From an uncultured Christensenella sp. (GTDB taxonomy: Bacteria; Bacillota; Clostridia; Christensenellales; UBA3700): a DNA stretch of 52,104 nucleotides. A program made the translations under genes and the position numbers. Below the pieces are notes generated by a model. That model was not told the DNA's origin, searched no databases, and worked only from the letters and a program-made list of their open reading frames with translations. Below, piece after piece: positions 16,288 through 24,691 of this stretch (positions are counted from its first letter, which is position 1; the number at the start of each line of letters is the position of its first letter). The stretch is from NCBI GenBank assembly GCA_910579785.1, contig CAJTVJ010000011.1, forward strand, positions 1 through 52,104. The letters run 5' to 3'.

Positions 16288-18906
16288 CTATTTATTTTGA
16301 TTTGCTTTCTTTGCAAGTTTTTCTTCGCGCTTTTCGTTTTTTTCTATCAGCTTAGCGTCCTTCTTTGCCATTTTGGCTTTTTCTTTTTCGAGAGCTTTTC
16401 TTTCTTTCTCATTTTGTTTTATCTCTTTTATCACGTCGTTGACCATTACGACCTTGCCCTCTTTCTTTCGCCTTTCGGTTGCCTTTTTGTTGATAATATG
16501 TCCAAGCGTTCCGAATACGCCGCCGAGCAATTTAAATATTGCTCTAAAATATTTTTTATTTCCCCACATCAACATTCCGTCGATAAGAGAGGAGTGTATA
16601 AGACCAGACGATATTCCCACGAGACCTCTCAGCGGCATCTCTTCCATACCTTGTTTGAGCATCATCATTGTGGTGATATCCGCGTTTGGCACTTGACTTT
16701 TGATTATCGACGGAGCGACTTTGACGATAAGTTTGCCGATAAGGCACACTTTGAGTTCTCCTATCGTGGTGTTGTAGTCAAAATATCCGCGCTTGGTATC
16801 TGCGTTGACGGGGATGTCCTTGCCGTATAGCTTTGCAAATTCGCCGTCGGGTATTTCGTCTATCTGCGCCAGGTTGTAATATGACGGACATATCGTCTTG
16901 TAATCGGGGACAGCTTTTTCTTCTTGGTCAAAGTTGACTTTTATCACGCCTTGCAATCTTATGTCTCTGCTTGACGCGCCTATCAGCACGTTGTAATCTC
17001 CGTTTGGCGCATACCAATCGTCGATAACGGTGTTGTAGAATGCAAATGAGCGATAGTCAAGCGTATGTTTGACTGCGACGGTTTCGCCGGCCTTTATAAA
17101 TACTTTGTCAAAGCCTTTGAGTTCTTTTTTAGCTTTGAACACCGTTGGATTTGGATCGCTGATATACAGCTGACACACCTCATAGCCATCTGCTTTGCCG
17201 GTATTTGTGACGTTGTAGGACACTTCCATACCGTCTATTTTCAAGTCGCTGTATTCAAAAGTAGTATACGACAGTCCATAGCCGAACGGGAAGAGCACGT
17301 TTTTGTTTGCGCTGTCAAAATATCTGTAACCTACGTATATCGACTCTCTGTATTCGACGTTTTTAGGTCCCATGGGGAAGTATTTGCTGACGATGTTGTC
17401 TTCTTCTTTTATAGGATATGTCTCGGCGAGTTTTCCGCTTGGGTTTACTTTGCCGAATATGACGTTATAAAGAGCTTCTCCGCCCGCTTCGCCGGGGAGA
17501 TACGCATTGAACATAGTGCCCACTTTGTCTATCCAAGGCATGACGACGGGAGAGCCGCCGAAGAGTACGACTACTGTATTTGGATTTATCGAGGTCATTA
17601 CCTCAATTAGGTCGCTGTGGCTCTTAGGGATTGACATATGACGTCTGTCATAGCTCTCGCTTTCATATTGGTCGGTCAAGCCGACAAAGAGCAGCACCTT
17701 CTTATGTTTTTTCGCAACGGCGATAGCCTCTTCAAGCAACTTTTCGTCAAGCTTGTCTGAGTTGACGTTGTATGCGGGCGCAAATTCATACTTCTTGCCG
17801 TTTTGTTCCATAGCGTCCAAGAAGTTGACGAGTTTGTATGGGTTTATTCTAGAAGAGCCCGAGCCTTGATAACGCGGGTTGTGCGCAAGTTCGCCTATGA
17901 TAGCAATGTCGTCCTCGCTCTCGTCGAGAGGAAGCACTTTGTCATTGTTTTTCATAAGTACGATGGACTGTTCGGCTATCTCTCTTGCTACTTCGTGAGC
18001 CGCGTCGTAATCCGCCTTATATTCGTTTTGCAGAGCGGAGTAGCTTTTGATTATATATGCAAGAAGTCTCTCCACCACGCTGTCGAGCAACTTTTCGTCA
18101 AGCTTTCCGCTCTTTACGGCTTTGATTATCTGCTTGTCTGTCGATCCGCCGCAACTTGGCATTTCCAAATCAAGTCCTGCCTTGATTGCCTCGATACGGT
18201 TGTTGAGAGCGTTCCAATCGCTGACGACGATGCCCTTAAAGCCCCATTCTTCTCTCAATATATCGGTGAGAAGTCTCTTGTTGTCAGACAGATACACGCC
18301 GTTGAGCTTGTTGTAAGAACACATCACCGTGTCGGGCTGAGCCTTGACGGCTTCTTCAAATGCCGGCAGATATATCTCTCTCAAAGCTCTTTCGTCGACG
18401 ATAGAATTTATCGTCATACGTCTCATTTCCTGATTGTTTGCGCAGTAATGTTTGAGCGACGTGCCTACGTCGTTCGCCTGTACGCCTTCTATATAGTTGC
18501 GGCAGAGTTTGCCTGCAAGATAGGGGTCTTCCGACATATACTCAAAGTTACGTCCGCACAGAGGACTTCTTTTAATATTCGTTCCCGGTCCCAATATCGT
18601 GCTTACGTTTTGATCAAGACACTCTTTGCCCAGCATATCGCCCATCTTAGACGCCATTTCCATGCTCCAACTGCTCGCGAGGTTGACGGCAGGAGGGAAG
18701 GCTGTGGCAGGGAATGACTGTTTCATTCCCACGTTGACGTCTTCGTCGTTTTCTTTTCTCAGTCCGTGAGGACCGTCTGCCATCATAATACTTGGCACAC
18801 CCAATCTCTTTATCGGTTTAGTACTCCAAAAGTCGTATCCAGAACAAAGACCGGCTTTTTCCTCCAAAGTCATTTTGGTGACAAGTGTCTTAATTTCGTC
18901 AATCAT
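16288..18906 (-). CDS. Glycoside hydrolase family 3 beta-glycosidase
   Basis: An 872-residue intracellular GH3 enzyme, probably a beta-glucosidase. The catalytic nucleophile is Asp230 in GIVVSDWNA. The substrate-binding KHYCANNQE and the second alpha/beta domain (GLTDQYESESYDR) are present, and a fibronectin-III-like domain follows (about 560-650). There is no signal peptide. The start at 18906 is chosen for its AGGAGG 7 nt upstream; an in-frame ATG 27 codons earlier has no such site. Beyond the GH3/FnIII core, about 170 extra residues end in a very Lys/Glu-rich tail (about 800-872), unusual for the family. No transporter lies beside it, so its substrate is unknown. Confidence 0.9.
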   Translation of the reverse strand: MIDEIKTLVTKMTLEEKAGLCSGYDFWSTKPIKRLGVPSIMMADGPHGLRKENDEDVNVGMKQSFPATAFPPAVNLASSWSMEMASKMGDMLGKECLDQNVSTILGPGTNIKRSPLCGRNFEYMSEDPYLAGKLCRNYIEGVQANDVGTSLKHYCANNQEMRRMTINSIVDERALREIYLPAFEEAVKAQPDTVMCSYNKLNGVYLSDNKRLLTDILREEWGFKGIVVSDWNALNNRIEAIKAGLDLEMPSCGGSTDKQIIKAVKSGKLDEKLLDSVVERLLAYIIKSYSALQNEYKADYDAAHEVAREIAEQSIVLMKNNDKVLPLDESEDDIAIIGELAHNPRYQGSGSSRINPYKLVNFLDAMEQNGKKYEFAPAYNVNSDKLDEKLLEEAIAVAKKHKKVLLFVGLTDQYESESYDRRHMSIPKSHSDLIEVMTSINPNTVVVLFGGSPVVMPWIDKVGTMFNAYLPGEAGGEALYNVIFGKVNPSGKLAETYPIKEEDNIVSKYFPMGPKNVEYRESIYVGYRYFDSANKNVLFPFGYGLSYTTFEYSDLKIDGMEVSYNVTNTGKADGYEVCQLYISDPNPTVFKAKKELKGFDKVFIKAGETVAVKHTLDYRSFAFYNTVIDDWYAPNGDYNVLIGASSRDIRLQGVIKVNFDQEEKAVPDYKTICPSYYNLAQIDEIPDGEFAKLYGKDIPVNADTKRGYFDYNTTIGELKVCLIGKLIVKVAPSIIKSQVPNADITTMMMLKQGMEEMPLRGLVGISSGLIHSSLIDGMLMWGNKKYFRAIFKLLGGVFGTLGHIINKKATERRKKEGKVVMVNDVIKEIKQNEKERKALEKEKAKMAKKDAKLIEKNEKREEKLAKKANQNK

Positions 18907-19024
18907 AATTGACCTCCTAAGTTTATACTTTAATATTTTAACATAAAAAAAAGTATTTTTCAATACCAATTTAATATTATTTGTCAAATATAAGGGGTAT
19001 TTTGAATTTTAATGTTATTTAGTA

Positions 19025-19055
19025 ATAAAAAAAACCGCCGAGTATTCTTCGGCGG
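19025..19055 (-). terminator. Terminator of the YqeY-like gene
   Basis: CCGCCGA (19035-19041) pairs with TCGGCGG (19049-19055). On the minus strand eight T residues follow. Confidence 0.9.
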
Positions 19056-19076
19056 AATTACTTTGCTTTGATTTTA

Positions 19077-19505
19077 TCAAAGGCTTCTCAGCACTTCGTT
19101 GACTTCCTTCATATCGCATTTGCCGTTGTAGTTTGCCTTGAAATGGCGCATTACCGACGGCACGGATTTGTCTGCCAAAGACAATATTATCTTTTTTATC
19201 TCATCTTTGCCCATCATTTGCGGCAAATAGCTCTTTACGGTTTTGATTTGACTGTCAAGACTTGCGACCTTATCTGCATACGCTTCTCCTGCCTTTTCAA
19301 ATCCGCTTTTCTCTTCTATCAATTCCTTTTCCGTCTTTTGGAGTATGGATAGTACGTCGCCTTCGCTCAGCTCCTCGTTCTTTGCTCTCTTTTCAATCGT
19401 AGCCAGCATTATTTTGTTAATCACTACGTTAAGGGCTGATACGGCGTCTTTATTCTTTTCTTTCATCATTGCTACTTTTTCTTTCTTAAAAAAATCTATG
19501 TTCAT
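19077..19505 (-). CDS. GatB/YqeY domain protein
   Basis: A 142-residue helical protein of the YqeY family, related to the C-terminal helical tail of GatB, the tRNA-dependent amidotransferase subunit. The family features IEKRAK, the mid-region helix (ELIEEKSGFEKAGEAYADKVASL) and LPQMM are all visible. The exact role of free-standing YqeY is not settled; tRNA contact is the usual proposal. GAGG precedes the ATG. The length is typical (about 145-150). Confidence 0.88.
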   Translation of the reverse strand: MNIDFFKKEKVAMMKEKNKDAVSALNVVINKIMLATIEKRAKNEELSEGDVLSILQKTEKELIEEKSGFEKAGEAYADKVASLDSQIKTVKSYLPQMMGKDEIKKIILSLADKSVPSVMRHFKANYNGKCDMKEVNEVLRSL

Positions 19506-19619
19506 AATATGCCTCGCACTTTTTTGTTTAATTTATAATACACCCATTTGCATTTTGTTGTCAAGGTGCAATCAAATATAAGTTGATATTTAGCTGTTTC
19601 CTATCATACCTCTCAACGC

Positions 19620-19649
19620 TTGCCAGCGGGCACCGCTTTGTGCTAAGAT
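19620..19649 (+). promoter_or_regulatory. Probable promoter giving a leaderless mnmA mRNA
   Basis: TTGCCA (19620-19625), 18-nt spacer, TAAGAT (19644-19649). The mnmA ATG at 19656 is 6 nt later and there is no Shine-Dalgarno. Confidence 0.6.
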
Positions 19650-19655
19650 ATAGAT

Positions 19656-20729
19656 ATGAAAAAACGTGTTGTAGTAGGTATGAGCGGAGGCGTCGATTCC
19701 TCTTTGACGGCTTTGCTTTTAAAAGAGCAGGGCTTTGAAGTCATAGGGCTTTTTATGCGTAATTGGCACGAAAAAGACGACGGCGGATGTTGCACTGCCG
19801 ACGAAGACTTTTACGACGTTCGCTCCGTGTGCAACAACATAGGCATCCCTTATTACAGCGTCGACTTTGCAGATCAATATTACGATAGAGTATTCAAGCA
19901 TTTTGTTGATGAATATAAAAAGGGCAGGACGCCCAATCCCGACGTGCTTTGCAACAAAGAGATAAAGTTTGCGCCGTTTGTCAAACATGCGCTTTCTATG
20001 GGGGCGGACTATATTGCCACGGGTCATTACTGCGGCGTACTCCACGCAGACGACGGATATAATTATCTGCTCAAAGCCAAGGATAGCAACAAGGACCAGA
20101 CGTATTTTCTAAATCAGCTTTCTTCTCAACAGCTTGATAAAGTACTTTTTCCTATCGGCGGTATGGAGAAGAGCGAGGTGCGCGCACTTGCGGCAAAGTA
20201 CGGGCTGTCGACTGCGGAAAAGAAGGATTCCACAGGCATATGTTTTATCGGAGAGCGCAACTTTCGTAAATTTTTGAGCGAGTATATCCCTATGAAAGAA
20301 GGGGATATAAAGACGTTGGACGGCAAGGTAGTGGGCAGACACGACGGAGTATTTTATTATACGGTTGGTCAGCGAAAGGGGCTTGGCATAGGCGGCGGAG
20401 GCAACGGCGAGCCTTGGTTTGTCGTCAGTAAAGACGTTGAAAACAACGTGTTGTACGTCTCGCAAGGCGACCAATCAATGATATATCACTCGCATTTGCA
20501 GTGCGACGGCTTCAACTTTATCACGTATCGACCAAAGCAAAATCAGTTTCGCTGCACAGCCCGTATACGTCACCGTCAGCCTGAGCAAGACGCCACAGCT
20601 ATTTTAAGAGGTAACGGCTTAGAGCTTGTATTTGACAAACCGCAAAGAGCTATCGCAGAGGGGCAGTACGCCGTAGTTTACGTAGACAACGTTTGTCTCG
20701 GCGGCGGAGTTATTGAACGCAAGTTTTGA
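19656..20729 (+). CDS. mnmA: tRNA-specific 2-thiouridylase MnmA
   Basis: A 357-residue enzyme that thiolates U34 of Lys, Glu and Gln tRNAs. The PP-loop GMSGGVDSS is at 8-16. The catalytic cysteine pair is C99 (NPDVLCN) and C196 (STGICFIGE). The C-terminal GQRKGLGIGG and the beta-barrel follow as expected. The length is standard. The promoter appears to abut the ATG, so translation is probably leaderless. It stands upstream of tmRNA, but a separate promoter lies between them. Confidence 0.96.
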   Translation: MKKRVVVGMSGGVDSSLTALLLKEQGFEVIGLFMRNWHEKDDGGCCTADEDFYDVRSVCNNIGIPYYSVDFADQYYDRVFKHFVDEYKKGRTPNPDVLCNKEIKFAPFVKHALSMGADYIATGHYCGVLHADDGYNYLLKAKDSNKDQTYFLNQLSSQQLDKVLFPIGGMEKSEVRALAAKYGLSTAEKKDSTGICFIGERNFRKFLSEYIPMKEGDIKTLDGKVVGRHDGVFYYTVGQRKGLGIGGGGNGEPWFVVSKDVENNVLYVSQGDQSMIYHSHLQCDGFNFITYRPKQNQFRCTARIRHRQPEQDATAILRGNGLELVFDKPQRAIAEGQYAVVYVDNVCLGGGVIERKF

Positions 20730-20917
20730 CAATCTCAGTTGTGATTTTGCCTCGGTATGCTTAATGTCTTTTCGACTGAAACGCAGTGGAATGGAGATTT
20801 AACTCTTTGAGATCTCTCAGCGGCTAGCAAGGTGCCATATATGACGTCTATGCGACATTTTATTTTGACGGTGATATATTTTTCGCTTAACAATTTATTC
20901 CAATTTGTTAATTTGAG
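20730..20917. other. Spacer with degraded repeat remnants
   Basis: Partial, decayed copies of module B/C sequence (for example GAAACGCAGTGGAATGGAG near 20780 and ATCTCTCAGCGGCTAGC near 20812) between mnmA and the tmRNA promoter. No gene seen. Confidence 0.5.
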
Positions 20918-20946
20918 TTGACAAAATGTCTATACTTATTTATAAT
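20918..20946 (+). promoter_or_regulatory. tmRNA promoter
   Basis: TTGACA (20918-20923), 17-nt spacer, TATAAT (20941-20946): a perfect consensus promoter about 16 nt upstream of the mature 5' end, as expected for an abundant RNA. Confidence 0.9.
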
Positions 20947-20962
20947 AATGCTACAATAATAT

Positions 20963-21309
20963 GGGGCTGTACCGGATTCGATGGGGAAGTAGGTATGGCA
21001 TAAGCACGCCGAAGGCTCGTCTTCGTAACAACGGAAATTAAATTTAAACGCAAATAATAACAAAGAATTGGCTTTTGCTGCCTAATCGGCGCTAGCCTGT
21101 CGCCCCAGGATTCCACGGCTTGGGATACGGCATCAATCAGTGGAACAGGGTCGAGCGCACACGCCTTTAACGCTTGACAATAACAAAGGCTTGCCAAAGT
21201 GTTTTTCCGTGAATAGAGAACATCAGGGACAAATATATGTTCAATAAGCGTGTAGAAAGTGTCATATGAGCTTTTTCAGACAGGGGTTCAACTCCCCTCA
21301 GTTCCACCA
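20963..21309 (+). ncRNA. ssrA: tmRNA (ssrA)
   Basis: A 347-nt transfer-messenger RNA that rescues stalled ribosomes and tags the nascent peptide. The 5' end GGGGCTG pairs with CAGTTCC before the encoded CCA at the 3' end. The tRNA-like GGATTCGA and the T-arm GGGGTTCAACTCCCC are present. The tag frame runs 21050-21085 from a GCA resume codon and encodes ANNNKELAFAA plus TAA, giving the tag AANNNKELAFAA with the charged alanine. It ends AFAA rather than the common ALAA. It has its own consensus promoter and terminator. Confidence 0.97.
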
Positions 21310-21313
21310 AAAT

Positions 21314-21340
21314 AAAACGCACGGTTGTGCGTTTTGCACT
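21314..21340 (+). terminator. tmRNA terminator
   Basis: A 9-bp perfect stem, AAAACGCAC with GTGCGTTTT (21314-21335), begins 5 nt after the CCA end. Confidence 0.85.
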
Positions 21341-21477
21341 TTGTATCTATTATTGCCTTGATTTATTGCGACAGATGATTTTAGCGATTATCTATGACTT
21401 ATTGAAAAGAATTGCATCAAATATTTTTAAACCGCAAATTGTGTAAAACTATAGAGAAAAACAAAATAGGTAGAGAA

Positions 21478-21783
21478 ATGAAAGCCAGCAGGAATGATAA
21501 TAAAAGCCGAAATAAAAACAAGAAGATGTTTACTTTGTTTTTTGCAGTATCTATCGCCGTTTTAATAGTAAACATTCTTGCGATTATAATATGTAGTTTT
21601 TTTAAGGATATCGACTACGTATATGACGCGTTGTCTATTTCATCGTTGATAATTGCCTTTTTAAGTTTGATGTCAAGCGTATTTTTTCAATGGACATTTA
21701 CCGTCAAGGTGAAAAGCAAAACGAAATCAACGAGACATTGTTTAAAAAAGATGACGTATATATTACCAACAACTATTCGTTGA
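21478..21783 (+). CDS. Small membrane protein, probably the 5' part of a frameshifted gene
   Basis: 101 residues from an ATG preceded by AGGTAGAG (an earlier TTG at 21412 has no ribosome site). A basic Asn/Lys-rich N-terminus is followed by two transmembrane helices (about residues 18-40 and 50-70). After the T6 run at 21682-21687 the frame becomes basic, low-complexity and implausible (KVKSKTKSTRH). The -1 frame opens at the same point and continues for about 200 sensible residues. The likely real product is one protein of about 275 residues, split by an indel in the T-run, a sequencing error or slippage. Confidence 0.55.
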   Translation: MKASRNDNKSRNKNKKMFTLFFAVSIAVLIVNILAIIICSFFKDIDYVYDALSISSLIIAFLSLMSSVFFQWTFTVKVKSKTKSTRHCLKKMTYILPTTIR

Positions 21784-22301
21784 TAGATATCGGCAATAGA
21801 ATCACCACGTTTAACTGTGACGAGGATATTGACGTCAACAACGTATTGCAGCAAGAGGGAAGCAATAAATTTTTTAGGTTTGTTATGAAGGTAAGCGATT
21901 ATATAAACAAACCTATGTATAAAGCTGACGTCTATTCGGTAATAGCAAAGGACAAGACAAATAATACTTTGCTTGACATAAATAGCCAAAGACCTGTTTC
22001 TACGGACTATGCTTCCAATATACTTGATAGAGGATACAACTGCGTATCTTTTGATACCGGTCTTAAAGACGGCGATATTGGCGACGTGTTGGCGCGTACT
22101 GACAAACTTTATATTACACTTGATATTACTTCTATATTCAACGTGATATTTACCGTTATGTTTATAGTCAAATTGGACGGAGAAAAAATAACTTCACCCG
22201 ACACCGTTGACGAGGACGCAATGAAATACGAAAATTTGAGAAGATTTGTCAAGCATTCTTCGGTATTTAAGATAATTGATAAGAAGATTGACGAGGAGTG
22301 A
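21690..22301 (+). CDS. Unknown protein, probably the 3' part of the frameshifted membrane gene
   Basis: 203 residues, soluble alpha/beta in appearance, with a Val/Ile-rich hydrophobic stretch (SIFNVIFTVMFIVKL) near 150-165. I do not recognise a family. The ATG at 21690 has no Shine-Dalgarno or promoter and overlaps the preceding frame by 94 nt. The opening RQGEKQNEINETLFKKDD reads as a natural cytoplasmic continuation after the two membrane helices upstream. Independent translation is possible but less likely than one interrupted gene. Confidence 0.55.
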   Translation: MDIYRQGEKQNEINETLFKKDDVYITNNYSLIDIGNRITTFNCDEDIDVNNVLQQEGSNKFFRFVMKVSDYINKPMYKADVYSVIAKDKTNNTLLDINSQRPVSTDYASNILDRGYNCVSFDTGLKDGDIGDVLARTDKLYITLDITSIFNVIFTVMFIVKLDGEKITSPDTVDEDAMKYENLRRFVKHSSVFKIIDKKIDEE

Positions 22302-22389
22302 TACTCTCGCATTTAGTAATATTTTATAGTTAATCTTGCAAGTTGCATTTTTGTATTTAAAAGAAAACTTCTAAATTTAAAATGTATAG

Positions 22390-22418
22390 TTGAAAAAATA
22401 AAACTTTTATGTTAAAAT
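22390..22418 (+). promoter_or_regulatory. Promoter of the DUF5655 gene
   Basis: TTGAAA (22390-22395), 17-nt spacer, TAAAAT (22413-22418), followed by a short leader with AGAGGT before the ATG. Confidence 0.7.
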
Positions 22419-22441
22419 AAATTTAACAAAAGAGGTATAGT

Positions 22442-23329
22442 ATGGCAGAGCTAAAATTATTCAATATTGAAAAAGAAGTTAAAGAATTAAAATCAAGCAG
22501 CGCAACAATAGAAAAAGAACTGCAAAATATCATTGAAAAAAATATGTTTGAGTTTTTTGGCGTAAGATTTTTGCAAAGTGAATATAGAATTGACAACGGC
22601 AGGATGGACTCTATCGGAATAGACGAAAATAACTGTCCTGTTATTTTTGAGTATAAATGCCATTCAAATGAAAACGTAATCAATCAAGGATTGTTTTATT
22701 TAAATTGGTTGTTGGAGCATAAAGCTAATTTTAAATTGTTGGTCATAGAAAAGCTTGGTATAGAAGAGGCTGACGAAATAGATTGGTCGATGCCGAGAGT
22801 TATTTGTATTGCGGGCGATTTTAATAAATATGACGAAGAAGCTATCAAGCAAATCAATAGAAACGTATCTTTGATAAGGTATAAAAAGTATGGCAGAGAG
22901 TTGTTGCTCTTTGAACTTCTAAATACAAATACCGTTGCTCCGTTGGAATTGGAAAAGGATACGCAGAGTAACCGTCAGAATGATAAGACGTTCTTGATTC
23001 AGTATGAGAATGCTCCTGCAAAGTTCAAAAATATATTTGATGAATTAAAAGATTACACTTTAAATTTAGGCGACGACGTTTCTGAAAATACGTTGAAGCT
23101 TTATATGGCATTTAAGAAAATCAAAAACTTTGCAACAATGGAAATTTATCAAAGCAATATTAGAATAAATTTTAGGCTGAGTCCTGATAAATATAGATTA
23201 TCAGATAATTTGCGTGATATTAGAAATATAGGACATTGGGGATGTGGTGATTTACAGTTGATAATTAAATCCGAAAGTGACGTGCCGCTTGCCAAGACCT
23301 TGCTCAAAGACGCATACGAAGAAAATTGA
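22442..23329 (+). CDS. DUF5655 protein with PD-(D/E)xK nuclease-like N-terminus
   Basis: 295 residues. The N-terminal half looks like a NucS/PD-(D/E)xK fold: GRMDSIGIDENNCPVIFEYK supplies the Asp and the ExK pair (about 53-72), followed by a Gln-containing helix (NVINQGLFYLNWLL). The C-terminal half (about 195-295) matches DUF5655 (LKDYTLNLGDDVSENTLKLYMAFKKIKNFATMEI). Proteins of this build are annotated as possible endonucleases or restriction-like factors, with no settled role. The gene is AT-rich, stands alone with its own promoter and AGAGGT site, and lies in an accessory-looking region. Confidence 0.75.
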   Translation: MAELKLFNIEKEVKELKSSSATIEKELQNIIEKNMFEFFGVRFLQSEYRIDNGRMDSIGIDENNCPVIFEYKCHSNENVINQGLFYLNWLLEHKANFKLLVIEKLGIEEADEIDWSMPRVICIAGDFNKYDEEAIKQINRNVSLIRYKKYGRELLLFELLNTNTVAPLELEKDTQSNRQNDKTFLIQYENAPAKFKNIFDELKDYTLNLGDDVSENTLKLYMAFKKIKNFATMEIYQSNIRINFRLSPDKYRLSDNLRDIRNIGHWGCGDLQLIIKSESDVPLAKTLLKDAYEEN

Positions 23330-23416
23330 TTGACATATCTTGACGTTTGTTGTTATTAGATTTGCTAAAAGTTTTAATATACATTTGCATAAATTAGACA
23401 TGGATAAAAGTATAAA

Positions 23417-23929
23417 ATGAAATTAAACTTTAAAAAAATACTTATCGTAGGTTGCGGCGGAGCGGGCAAGAGTACTTTGGCTGTTGAAATGGGAAATAAA
23501 TTTAAATTGCCCGTAGTGCATTTAGATAAATTGTATTGGCTTCCAAATTGGGAAATTCGCCCGTCTGAGGAATTTGACAGCTTGCTTGAAGATCAACTTA
23601 AAAAGGATGAGTGGATAGTCGACGGCAATTACGACAGGACTTTTGAGTTGAGACTTAGGTATGCCGATTTGTGTATATTTCTTGATTACGACACCCAGCT
23701 ATGTATACAAAGTGTGATTGAGCGCGTAGAGAAATATAAGGGTACGTCGCGCCCTGATATGACGGAAGGGTGCAATGAGCAGGCTGACGAGGAATTTATT
23801 GAGTGGATACAAACGTACAAGACTGACGTTCGTCCCAGATTTATAGAGAGATTGCAAAAATCTAACGTGCCGTATTTGATATTTACTACTCGCCAAGAGA
23901 CTGCAAATTGGCTTAGCAAATTTTGTTAG
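23417..23929 (+). CDS. P-loop kinase-like protein (FlaR/topology modulation type)
   Basis: A 170-residue small P-loop NTPase resembling adenylate kinase. Walker A is GCGGAGKST (about 12-20). The substrate-side motif LDKLYWLPNW and the WIVDGNY segment are hallmarks of the family annotated as DNA topology modulation protein FlaR. The biochemical substrate of this family is not known. No clear Shine-Dalgarno or promoter is seen at the ATG. Confidence 0.8.
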   Translation: MKLNFKKILIVGCGGAGKSTLAVEMGNKFKLPVVHLDKLYWLPNWEIRPSEEFDSLLEDQLKKDEWIVDGNYDRTFELRLRYADLCIFLDYDTQLCIQSVIERVEKYKGTSRPDMTEGCNEQADEEFIEWIQTYKTDVRPRFIERLQKSNVPYLIFTTRQETANWLSKFC

Positions 23930-23963
23930 TCGGTAAAGCAAAATAATTAAAGGAAATAGGACT

Positions 23964-24656
23964 ATGAATAGGATAATCGAAGAAATATTTGAACATAGAA
24001 GAATTCTGTTGCAAAGTCTTGAAAAGTACGGCTTTGAGAAAAACGGAGATATATACGTTATTGAAAAGTATATTGCAGACCGTCAAATGAAGATGAGCAT
24101 TTACGTCGACAGCGTGGGGAGTATAGATACCAAAGTCACAGACGTGGACACGAGTGAGGAGTATACTTTGTTTTTGACGGACGTCGCCGACGGCGATTTT
24201 GTCAATCAGGTGAGGAATGAGTATAGACAAGCGTTGACCGAAATAGCTGAAAATTGCTGTCAAAGCCAGATATATAAAAGTCCTTATACGCTTGCCCTTA
24301 TAGATTACGTCAGAGACAAGTACGGCGACGAATTGGAATTTCTTTGGAAGAAGTTTGACGACAATGCTATATGGCGCAGAAAAGACAACAAGAAGTGGTA
24401 CGGAGCGATACTAGTCGTAAAGAAGAGCAAGCTTGGCTTGCACGGCGACGGCAAGGTAGAGATATTGGACGTCAGAGCCACGTCTGACGAGATAGATAGA
24501 TTGGTCGATAATAAAAAGTATTTCAACGGTTATCATATGAATAAGAGGTCTTGGTTGACTTTATGTCTTGACGGCTCTTGCGATATAGAGGAGTTGAAAA
24601 GGCGGTTGAATATAAGCTATAACCTTGCATTGAAGAGTAAATATAAAGTCAAATAA
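23964..24656 (+). CDS. MmcQ/YjbR family protein with N-terminal extension
   Basis: 230 residues. The C-terminal half is a clear MmcQ/YjbR (DUF419) domain: FDDNAIWRRKDNKKWYGAI, then DNKKYFNGYHMNKRSW and the LDGS turn. Its CyaY-like fold is often described as DNA-binding, but no function is proven. About 110 residues precede it, containing a small beta domain (MKMSIYVDSVGSIDTKVTD). AAAGGAAATAGGA lies before the ATG, and the gene follows the FlaR-like gene by 34 nt, so the two may share a transcript. Confidence 0.85.
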   Translation: MNRIIEEIFEHRRILLQSLEKYGFEKNGDIYVIEKYIADRQMKMSIYVDSVGSIDTKVTDVDTSEEYTLFLTDVADGDFVNQVRNEYRQALTEIAENCCQSQIYKSPYTLALIDYVRDKYGDELEFLWKKFDDNAIWRRKDNKKWYGAILVVKKSKLGLHGDGKVEILDVRATSDEIDRLVDNKKYFNGYHMNKRSWLTLCLDGSCDIEELKRRLNISYNLALKSKYKVK

Positions 24657-24657
24657 A

Positions 24658-24690
24658 AGAAAAAGCTACGCACAGCGTAGCTTTTTGATT
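24658..24690. terminator. Bidirectional terminator
   Basis: AGCTACGC (24664-24671) pairs with GCGTAGCT (24675-24682), with A and T runs on both sides. It serves the convergent mmcQ-like and Lys-rich genes. Confidence 0.9.
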
Positions 24691-24691
24691 T

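Noticed and set aside
17803..18717. A 304-codon frame antisense to the GH3 gene
   Set aside because: The GH3 frame is certain there, and the antisense frame has shadow-like composition and no start signal.
20940..21197. A minus-strand frame across tmRNA
   Set aside because: The region is an unmistakable tmRNA; the frame is incidental.
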